From the NCBI GenBank assembly GCA_009925805.1, contig RFQF01000136.1:1-5554 (forward strand): a DNA stretch of 5,554 bases, read 5' to 3'. Numbering within the stretch: position 1 is the first letter of the stretch; every line of letters starts with the position of its first letter. The translations under genes were made by a program, and so were the position numbers. Of this stretch, positions 1-5,554 are shown piece by piece. The stretch is from Flavobacteriia bacterium (lineage in GTDB: Bacteria; Bacteroidota; Bacteroidia; Flavobacteriales_D; Crocinitomicaceae). Below the pieces are notes generated by a model, which had not been told where the DNA came from, did no database searches, and saw nothing but the letters and a program-made list of their open reading frames with translations.

Positions 1-1028
1 ACCGAAGAATCTGCCACAGACATGGAAAATCGTCCAGGGTTGTCCAAATGCGTTTGCATTAATTTCGTTAAAATTTCGAGGTACGCAGGACCATTGATAA
101 TGCCGGCTTCCAGTAAATAAATGTCCCCCATGTAGGTAGTCACTCCTTCGTAAATGTATCCTAACCGTGAATAGTTCAACGTCTGGTATTGGTAGGGCGT
201 TAAATCTTTTGGGCGGAGGGTCTTTACGTTCCAAACATGATACAATTCGTGCGACGCTACACTCAATAAGCGTTGGTAAAATTCCTCCGTATTTTCTGCG
301 TTTGGACCGATAACGATAACCGTACTCGTTACATGTTCCACTCCATGCAGGAATTCATAGGGGGTTCCCAGCAAGATAAAATGAAATTCATGTGCCGGGA
401 ATTCTCCAAAATCTAGGAATTGACGTTCTGTAAAGGCCTTGAAATCCTGAACTATGCGTTCTGCTGGAATCCATGGCATTTTCCATTGATGCACATAGAA
501 GGGAATTTCATTTACCGAATAGGTTAAAGTTTGCACATCGTTCGCGCAGAGGAGGGGTTGGTCGAATAACGCATCATAATGCGCAAACATCCATTCATTC
601 GAAGCGTCTGGCGTTTTTCCGTAACAAGGCGATGAAAAATTTAAGGTTAATTGAATTCCTTGGGAATAATGGATGTCACTATAAATCAAGGAATTCACTG
701 GATTCAACATAAGTAATACGTCATCATGGAAGGTGTTCCCCGCATTGAGTATATTCCCCACATACAAATAAGAAACCTGTATAAATTCTGCCTCCCGTGT
801 TTCCACAACCCACGCGTTTTTTGCTGCTTTTTTCACCGATAATTTTTGTCCTTTCGGGTCGAACACTTGCAGGTGGGTAACCAAGCGCGTAAAATTCCCT
901 TCTTCATATCTTCCCGGACGCCAGGCACTCAAAAATAATTGAGTTTCTTCGGAAGGGCAGGGAAGGATGACTTCGATTTTAAGGCGATTTCGGCTGCTTT
1001 GGTAGGAAGATACCGTATATTTTACCAT
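1..1028 (-). CDS. M61 family (glycyl aminopeptidase-type) zinc metallopeptidase, N-terminal part, runs off the window
   Basis: This frame is open from an ATG at 1028 to the window edge, giving 342 complete codons. M61 proteins usually have about 600 residues (N-terminal beta domain, thermolysin-like catalytic domain, C-terminal PDZ domain), so roughly the first half is present and any PDZ domain lies outside. Visible family marks are AWRPGRYE near residues 35-42 (the family's W-x-P-G-x-Y motif), HGVEH at 228-232, and the zinc site HELYH at 260-264 followed by VWNVKTLRP. E294 in IYEGVTTY is the expected third zinc ligand, so the active site looks intact. No signal peptide or membrane segment is seen at the N-terminus, suggesting a cytoplasmic aminopeptidase. 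The ATG lies two bases after the ABC-F stop codon, so the two genes are probably co-transcribed and translationally coupled. The family call is firm; the substrate is unknown. Confidence 0.93.
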   Translation of the reverse strand, partial: MVKYTVSSYQSSRNRLKIEVILPCPSEETQLFLSAWRPGRYEEGNFTRLVTHLQVFDPKGQKLSVKKAAKNAWVVETREAEFIQVSYLYVGNILNAGNTFHDDVLLMLNPVNSLIYSDIHYSQGIQLTLNFSSPCYGKTPDASNEWMFAHYDALFDQPLLCANDVQTLTYSVNEIPFYVHQWKMPWIPAERIVQDFKAFTERQFLDFGEFPAHEFHFILLGTPYEFLHGVEHVTSTVIVIGPNAENTEEFYQRLLSVASHELYHVWNVKTLRPKDLTPYQYQTLNYSRLGYIYEGVTTYMGDIYLLEAGIINGPAYLEILTKLMQTHLDNPGRFSMSVADSS

Positions 1029-1030
1029 GT

Positions 1031-2653
1031 TTATTGATAGTATTCCAGTTGCATTTGATGAATGCGTTCGTCTTGAATATATGCATCGTAGGGCATCATT
1101 TTGTCGATAATTCCTTTGGGGGTAAGTTCCACAATTCGGTTAGCGACCGTGTTTACCAAGGCTTGGTCGTGGGAGGTGAACATGAGCGTTCCTCGGAAGT
1201 CGATCATGGCATTGTTCAAGGCAGTGATGGATTCAAGATCTAAGTGGTTGGTAGGTTCGTCCATCATGATGAAATTCGCTTTAGCTAACATCATTTTTGA
1301 AAGCATACAGCGCACTTTTTCTCCACCGGAAAGCACGTTCGCCGTTTTCATCGCTTCTTCACCGGTGAAAAGCATTCTTCCAAGAAAGGTTCGTAAATAA
1401 ACTTCCTCGCGTTCCTCTTCGTCCTGAGCATATTGCCTTAACCAGTCAATGAGTCCGATTTTATCGGAAAAGAAAGCGTGGTTATCGTTCGGCAAATACG
1501 CGGTGGTAATGGTGGTTCCAAACACAAAAGTGCCGGTGTCAGGTTGACTCTGATGATTCAATATTTCAAAGAATTGGGTTAGCGCTAAGGAATCTCGGGA
1601 GACCAAGGCAATTTTATCGCCTTTATTGACGGTTAAGGTAAGTCCCTGAAAAAGCACCTTTCCATCATGTTTTTTGGATAAATTATCGATGCTCAAGAGT
1701 TGATTGCCTGCATCTCGGTCTTGATGGAAGGTGATTCCGGGATACCTTCGGGAGGAAGGTTTAATTTCCTCTAAATCCAAATTGTCGAGCATTTTTCTGC
1801 GGCTCGTAGCTTGCTTAGACTTTGCTGCATTGGCCGAAAATCGCGCAATGAACTCCATGAGTTCTTTTTTCTTTTCCTCGGCTTTTTTGTTTTTGTCCGC
1901 GCGTTGTTTTAAAGCCAATTGGGAGCTTTCATACCAAAAGGAATAATTCCCAGTGAATAAATTGATTTTACTGAAATCGATGTCACAAATATGGGTACAG
2001 ACCGTGTCCAAGAAATGACGGTCGTGGGATACGACAATCACCGTGTTTCGGAAGTCCATGATAAAGTCTTCTAACCAAGCAATCGTTTTTAAATCCAAGT
2101 CGTTGGTAGGCTCATCCAAAATGAGTACATCTGGATTTCCAAAAAGGGCTTGGGCCAGCAAAATGCGAACCTTTAGTTCATTGGAAATTTCACGCATCTC
2201 CACATCGTGCTTGCTTTCATCAATGCCCAAATTACTCAGCAGGGTAGCGGCATCGGTTTCGGCATTCCAACCTTCGAGGTCGGCAAATTCGGCCTCCAAT
2301 TCCGCGGTGCGCATACCGTCGGCCTCCGAAAAATCGGGCTTAGCATAGAGCGCGTCTTTTTCCTGCATGATTTCATACAGCCGTTTATGGCCCATAATGA
2401 CCGTTTGAAGCACGGGAAAAGCATCAAATTCAAAGTGGTTCTGACGCAAAAAGGCCAGGCGCTTTCCAGGTTCAAGTTCTACACGTCCGGTGGTGGGGTC
2501 TTGTTCGCCAATGAGGATTTTAAGAAATGTGGATTTACCTGCGCCGTTGGCACCAATAACCCCGTAGCAATTTCCTTGCACAAATTTTACATTGACTTCA
2601 TCGAAAAGGACGCGTTTACCGAATTGAAGGGAAAGATTTTGAACGGATAACAT
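1031..2653 (-). CDS. ABC-F family ATP-binding protein, YbiT-like
   Basis: This is a complete 540-residue protein with two ATP-binding domains and no membrane segments. It is close in length and sequence to E. coli YbiT (about 530 residues). ABC-F proteins bind the ribosome, generally near the E site, and affect translation. Domain 1 has Walker A GANGAGKST at 34-42, Q-loop Q71, Walker B VLILDEPTN at 176-184 and switch H210. A charged linker covers about 245-310 and contains the YbiT-type stretch RFSANAAKSKQATSR at 271-285. Domain 2 has signature LSGGEKVR at 441-448, Walker B D465-E466 and switch H495. Its Walker A position (about 351-359, VSRDSLALT) lacks the G-K-S/T core, and the domain 1 signature (ISNELK, 156-161) is also degenerate. 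I recall the same P-loop loss in flavobacterial homologues, so it is probably a lineage trait and not a sequencing error. The ATG start matches the YbiT N-terminus. It lies 45 bases after the methyltransferase gene. Confidence 0.95.
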   Translation of the reverse strand: MLSVQNLSLQFGKRVLFDEVNVKFVQGNCYGVIGANGAGKSTFLKILIGEQDPTTGRVELEPGKRLAFLRQNHFEFDAFPVLQTVIMGHKRLYEIMQEKDALYAKPDFSEADGMRTAELEAEFADLEGWNAETDAATLLSNLGIDESKHDVEMREISNELKVRILLAQALFGNPDVLILDEPTNDLDLKTIAWLEDFIMDFRNTVIVVSHDRHFLDTVCTHICDIDFSKINLFTGNYSFWYESSQLALKQRADKNKKAEEKKKELMEFIARFSANAAKSKQATSRRKMLDNLDLEEIKPSSRRYPGITFHQDRDAGNQLLSIDNLSKKHDGKVLFQGLTLTVNKGDKIALVSRDSLALTQFFEILNHQSQPDTGTFVFGTTITTAYLPNDNHAFFSDKIGLIDWLRQYAQDEEEREEVYLRTFLGRMLFTGEEAMKTANVLSGGEKVRCMLSKMMLAKANFIMMDEPTNHLDLESITALNNAMIDFRGTLMFTSHDQALVNTVANRIVELTPKGIIDKMMPYDAYIQDERIHQMQLEYYQ

Positions 2654-2669
2654 GTGTGATATTTTTTTG

Positions 2670-2677
2670 CGAAGATA
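2670..2677 (-). promoter_or_regulatory. Possible Bacteroidota -7 promoter element upstream of the ABC-F gene
   Basis: On the minus strand this reads TATCTTCG, one base off the Bacteroidota -7 consensus TAnnTTTG. It lies in the only intergenic gap of the window, about 16 bases before the ABC-F start codon. An A-rich leader (GCAAAAAAATATCACAC) follows, which is common before start codons in this phylum. I see no clear TTTG -33 element at the expected distance, so this is a weak prediction. If real, the ABC-F and peptidase genes could be transcribed separately from the upstream genes. Confidence 0.22.
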
Positions 2678-2698
2678 CGGACTAAATGTGCACGATTT

Positions 2699-3253
2699 TT
2701 ATTTCGTACAGGTATAAACAAAGGCTGGAGGGAAGTTCCATAGGGTGAATCCCAGTTTCATATTTCCGTAGAGATTCAAGATTTTTTTTCGCGATTGAAG
2801 AGAATACTGAAACTGAACGAAAATGCCCTTGTTTTTAAGCGCTTTTCGGGAAGCTTCAAGAATCTCTTTGCGTAAACTTGAACTGAGAATGGATAGGGGT
2901 ACGGAGGAAACAATGACGTCGACTTCGGATAACCCTTGATCGTGAATCATTTGGCAAAGATCCGTGGCCGAACCGTGGATAATACACACTCTGGGGTCCT
3001 GAATTTTTTCAACCAATTCCTGATAAAAAACTTCGTTCAATTCAACGAGGAATAAGCGCGCATCAGGTTTCATTTTGTGCAGGAGAAACGGCGTGAAAGC
3101 GCCTGTTCCGGGACCAAGTTCCACCAATACATCCATGCGTTCAAAGGGAATGTGCTCAATGATTTTTCGGGCTAAAAAACGGGAACTCGGGGTTACGGAC
3201 CCTACCGTTTTTCCTCGCTGGATAAACTGAGTAAGAAATCTGGATTTCGACAA
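2699..3253 (-). CDS. Class I SAM-dependent methyltransferase, phospholipid N-methyltransferase-like (PmtA/COG3963 type)
   Basis: This is a 184-residue Rossmann-fold methyltransferase. The N-terminal QRGKTVGSVTPSSRFLARK (residues 12-30) is the lead-in typical of the phospholipid methyltransferase group that also resembles KsgA/Erm enzymes. SAM-binding motif I is VELGPGTGAFT at 44-54. The acidic residue after strand 2 is E71 (VELN), and GSATDL at 94-99 supplies a further likely SAM contact. The motif IV region is VSSVPLS at 115-121, and NFPPAFVY at 173-180 is a family-like C-terminus. Family members methylate phosphatidylethanolamine at the inner membrane face, but distant relatives methylate rRNA or other targets, so the substrate is inferred. 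The start is TTG at 3253. An in-frame stop (3265-3263) lies four codons upstream and the next in-frame ATG is codon 40, past much of the conserved N-terminus. One base separates the TTG from the preceding stop, which points to translational coupling. Confidence 0.85.
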   Translation of the reverse strand: MSKSRFLTQFIQRGKTVGSVTPSSRFLARKIIEHIPFERMDVLVELGPGTGAFTPFLLHKMKPDARLFLVELNEVFYQELVEKIQDPRVCIIHGSATDLCQMIHDQGLSEVDVIVSSVPLSILSSSLRKEILEASRKALKNKGIFVQFQYSLQSRKKILNLYGNMKLGFTLWNFPPAFVYTCTK

Positions 3254-3254
3254 T

Positions 3255-4502
3255 TTATTGATTTAAAATGAAGTTACTTCCTCGAATAATACCCAAAGCT
3301 TTTCCTATAAGTGGTTCCGTAGCAAAGGGATTCAAAGCGTTATCCGCAAGCGGTGAATCATTAACCGAAGCATTGGGTAAATACAGCGTTAAATCCGCAA
3401 ACGACCGAGCATCGATCGGATGGGTTGGGATTCCAAATGTTTGACGGTTGCGCAACGACAACAGTTCCACTACCAGGTCGCTTCCTAATCCAGAAAAATG
3501 GGTTAATCCAGCATAGAGGGATGGGAGTTGAAGTGCTCCAAAGCATGCCTCGATGAAAGGAACCCGTTTATTATCTGAGATCACCGAATGATGATCGCTT
3601 ACCACGGCATCAATTATTCCCGATTTCAAGGCAAGGATCAAATTTTTTCGATCTTCTTCGCTTCGCAATACCGGACGAACCTTAAAACGCGTGTCAAAGG
3701 ATAGAACGCGTTCTTCGGTGAAACAGAGGTTCATAGCGTGCACGTCGCAGGTTAGGGGAACGCCCGCGTTTTTCGCTTGTTCAATCAACGGAATACTTTC
3801 CTTACAAGAAATTCCTGTAATATGTATAGGATTTCCTGTGTATTTTGCCAATTCGATGGCTTGAAGAACTTGCAGGGTTTCATCAAAGGACGGGTGACCG
3901 GGTAGCCCGGTTCGGGTAGATGCTAATCCTTCATTTACTTGAAAAACAGCTTGATAATCCGTCGAGTAGGCTGGAATCATGATGGAGGCATTCAAGTCGT
4001 TGGAATACTGCAATGCCTGAAGGTAAAGGCGAGCATTCAACGCTTGATTGTCGGAAAACCAGCGTGTACCGGCCTCCTTCATATCCGCCATTTCTGCAAG
4101 ATGCTTTCCATGTAACCCTTTGCTTATGGCGCCTATCGGGTGTATCTGAACAGCATGGGTTGACGAGGTTCGAAATTTATATTCTACGGCACTGCGTGAA
4201 TCCGTTGCGGGTTGGTCGTCGGGAAGCACGCCCACATGGGTAAAGCCTCCAACGGCAGCGTCATCCAAGCCTTTTAATAGTCCTCCTCCTTCATCGCTGC
4301 CAGGGTCATTAAATCCGCACTTAAAATCGACCCAGCCTTGAGAAACATGAAGCTGAGGTACGGAAATGAGGGTAGCTTCGGGATCATCGATGGAGGTGGC
4401 AATGCCTTTTATGTGTCCCTCTTCAATTAAAAGGTCTTTGCTCGTATTATGGTGGGGTGATTGCGTATCCGTAATTCGAACGGCTTTGAGTAGGATTTTC
4501 AT
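3255..4502 (-). CDS. Dihydroorotase-like protein (PyrC family, amidohydrolase fold) lacking the canonical metal ligands
   Basis: This 415-residue protein has the length and layout of class I dihydroorotases, which close the ring of carbamoyl aspartate to dihydroorotate in pyrimidine synthesis. Recognisable parts are the small N-terminal beta domain, GWVDFKCGFNDPG at 56-68, FSD at 149-151, FDTRFKVRPVLRSEEDR at 269-285, SDHH at 302-305 and a C-terminal beta domain. The catalytic site is badly altered. In the D-x-H-x-H-x-R motif the histidines are K61 and G63 and the arginine is N65. The substrate-binding Asn of M-P-N-T is D95. The His of the H-V-S-T motif is G229 or close to it, and the H-H before the leucine is M257-N258. 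D303 remains. A catalytic dihydroorotase is therefore unlikely; inactive PyrC-like partners of aspartate transcarbamoylase are known, for example PyrC' of Pseudomonas. I chose the ATG at 4502, which overlaps the previous stop as ATGA. A longer in-frame start at 4574 would add 24 unrelated residues inside the upstream gene. Confidence 0.88.
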   Translation of the reverse strand: MKILLKAVRITDTQSPHHNTSKDLLIEEGHIKGIATSIDDPEATLISVPQLHVSQGWVDFKCGFNDPGSDEGGGLLKGLDDAAVGGFTHVGVLPDDQPATDSRSAVEYKFRTSSTHAVQIHPIGAISKGLHGKHLAEMADMKEAGTRWFSDNQALNARLYLQALQYSNDLNASIMIPAYSTDYQAVFQVNEGLASTRTGLPGHPSFDETLQVLQAIELAKYTGNPIHITGISCKESIPLIEQAKNAGVPLTCDVHAMNLCFTEERVLSFDTRFKVRPVLRSEEDRKNLILALKSGIIDAVVSDHHSVISDNKRVPFIEACFGALQLPSLYAGLTHFSGLGSDLVVELLSLRNRQTFGIPTHPIDARSFADLTLYLPNASVNDSPLADNALNPFATEPLIGKALGIIRGSNFILNQ

Positions 4503-5554
4503 GGATTGATAAATTTTATGACGGCCATTTCCGCCATGGCAAAGATAAGGGCAAGAATAACGAAAATCTCCCAAGATGCGTTGGGTTTATCCAGGGTAAT
4601 GCTGTAAGAAGAAGCTCCGCGGGCTAAAGAACTGTAGTTAATTCTATCCATCCCCTTTCGTGAAAAGGTCTCTTGGATTCCTGCTTGATTCTTATAATTC
4701 AAGTTGGATTCACCTCGGTTTAAGTTAATTCCAATCTTTGCCTGAAGGTCGGCACCCGTTACTTGGTAAATCCCTTCATTCATGCGTTCTAACATTTCCG
4801 GAGTGTTTAATTGAACACTCACAAGATTTCCGCGTTGGGTCTGACGTGGAATAAAGGTTTCTTGATTGCGAACGAGTTGAACAGGTTCCTCGGAAAGGTT
4901 CGATTTTTCCATCGATAGCATGGAGGATTCACCGAGAATGTAGTACAAGGGGAGGGATCGAATGCTTAATTCTGCTGCGCGCAAAAGCAAGGAAGGGTAC
5001 AAGGCATGCCGCACGAGGCCACCGTTTGATTCCTCCGTGGAACCGGTCAATAAAAACACATTCCCAACCGTTCGGTAATGAAGCAATAATGGGAGTTTAT
5101 TTCTAAGAATGATTAAAGGTTCAGCATTCGATTGATTGGAGGAGCCCATGCGATAAATGCGTTTCATCAGGGGTAAGTTTAGCTCTTGTTTTTCCTTTTC
5201 AAACATCCCGCGAAAAAAAGCACTTCGATATCGGATTTCGCTGACTTGATTTCCTGCGTCCATGGTGCCAGAAAACGGAGTCATTCCCAATTTTTTAAGT
5301 AGATAATTGTATTCATCCTGGTTGATATCCTTCCCGGGAATAATGAATATACTACCGCCTTGGGCCACGAACGCTTTTAAAGCGTCTGCGTTTCCACTCG
5401 GAAGGCTGTTCAATTCGTTGAGCACCACGAGATCGTTGTTGGATAAATCTTGTGCATTAAAGGATTCTTCGTTTCGAGAAACAATTTCATAATAGGGTTC
5501 GGTTTTAAACGCTTTTTCAGGAAAAGCACCCGATTCCTTTCCATTAATTAGGAG
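4499..5554 (-). CDS. BatA-like membrane-anchored protein, C-terminal part (N-terminus outside window)
   Basis: The frame is open from the window edge to TGA at 4499-4501, giving 351 residues. An in-frame GTG at 5428 is not the real start, because coding sequence continues upstream without a stop. The visible part begins in a Rossmann-like region: NNDLVVLNELNSL at about 39-51, then VAQGGSIFIIPG at about 63-74, resembling the glutamine-amidotransferase-like or vWA-type segments of Bacteroidota BatA-domain proteins. HALYPSLLLRAAEL at about 183-196 resembles the H-A-L-F-x-P-x-L-L-R stretch I recall from that group. One hydrophobic helix, WEIFVILALIFAMAEMAVIKF (numbered 328 to 348), closes the protein and would anchor it in the inner membrane. 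Full-length members carry two N-terminal transmembrane helices (the BatA/aerotolerance N-terminal domain); these would lie outside the window and are inferred. The gene overlaps the dihydroorotase-like gene by four bases. Its molecular function is not established. Confidence 0.72.
   Translation of the reverse strand, partial: LLINGKESGAFPEKAFKTEPYYEIVSRNEESFNAQDLSNNDLVVLNELNSLPSGNADALKAFVAQGGSIFIIPGKDINQDEYNYLLKKLGMTPFSGTMDAGNQVSEIRYRSAFFRGMFEKEKQELNLPLMKRIYRMGSSNQSNAEPLIILRNKLPLLLHYRTVGNVFLLTGSTEESNGGLVRHALYPSLLLRAAELSIRSLPLYYILGESSMLSMEKSNLSEEPVQLVRNQETFIPRQTQRGNLVSVQLNTPEMLERMNEGIYQVTGADLQAKIGINLNRGESNLNYKNQAGIQETFSRKGMDRINYSSLARGASSYSITLDKPNASWEIFVILALIFAMAEMAVIKFINP

Noticed and set aside
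473..712. 79-residue plus-strand open frame
   Set aside because: It lies wholly antisense within the M61 peptidase coding sequence, has no recognisable domain, and the minus-strand frame carries clear family motifs here.
2207..2650. 147-residue plus-strand open frame
   Set aside because: It is antisense to the N-terminal domain of the ABC-F gene, including its Walker A region, and shows no protein family features. It is a shadow of that gene's codon use, as are the plus-strand frames at 1034-1243, 1101-1400, 1731-1946 and 2043-2348.
2654..2698. Terminator in the gap between the methyltransferase and ABC-F genes
   Set aside because: I looked for a stem followed by a T-run on the minus strand. 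Only the short palindrome GTGCAC and an A-rich stretch are present, not a hairpin terminator.
4540..4547. Perfect TAnnTTTG match (TATCTTTG) on the minus strand, about 38 bases before the dihydroorotase-like start
   Set aside because: It lies within codons for the membrane helix of the upstream gene, has no convincing TTTG -33 partner, and about one such match is expected by chance on one strand of a window this size. An internal promoter is possible but not supported.
4503..4574. Upstream extension of the dihydroorotase-like gene to a start at 4574
   Set aside because: The 24 extra residues resemble no dihydroorotase N-terminus and would overlap the coding sequence for the upstream protein's C-terminal membrane helix. 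The ATG at 4502 with an ATGA overlap is far more natural.
1..5554. A defence, toxin-antitoxin or mobile system
   Set aside because: None of the five genes belongs to such a family as far as I can tell. There are no terminal repeats, integrase, CRISPR-like arrays or tRNA genes, and composition looks uniform by eye.

Overview
The window reads as a single minus-strand gene cluster from a member of the Bacteroidota, probably flavobacteria-like. The assignment rests on protein character. The ABC-F protein is the YbiT type with a decayed second P-loop, as I remember it from flavobacterial relatives. The dihydroorotase is the ligand-poor variant I recall from that phylum. It sits beside a BatA-like membrane protein. 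Start contexts are A-rich with no Shine-Dalgarno motif. By eye the base composition is moderately AT-rich and even throughout, with no sign of recent transfer.

In the direction of transcription (right to left) there are five genes. (1) 5554-4499 is the C-terminal part of a membrane-anchored BatA-like protein; its N-terminus lies outside the window. (2) 4502-3255 is a dihydroorotase-fold protein whose start overlaps the previous stop as ATGA. (3) 3253-2699 is a small SAM-dependent methyltransferase resembling phospholipid N-methyltransferases, starting at TTG one base after the previous stop. (4) 2653-1031 is a YbiT-like ABC-F ATPase, after a 45-base gap that is the only real intergenic space. 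(5) 1028-1 is the N-terminal 342 residues of an M61 (glycyl aminopeptidase type) zinc metallopeptidase, starting two bases after the ABC-F stop; its C-terminus lies outside the window. The plus strand has only antisense shadow frames. I see no RNA genes, repeats, mobile elements, CRISPR arrays or convincing terminators.

The spacing suggests one transcript, or two if a promoter sits in the 45-base gap. The products do not form an obvious pathway: a membrane/vWA-type protein, a probable pseudo-dihydroorotase, a methyltransferase, a ribosome-associated ATPase and a cytoplasmic peptidase. The most notable points are two patterns of residue loss. The dihydroorotase has lost its metal-binding histidines and the usual substrate-binding residues but keeps the rest of the fold. 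The ABC-F protein has lost motifs belonging to one composite ATP site only. I found no defence system, toxin pair or other recognisable new system here.
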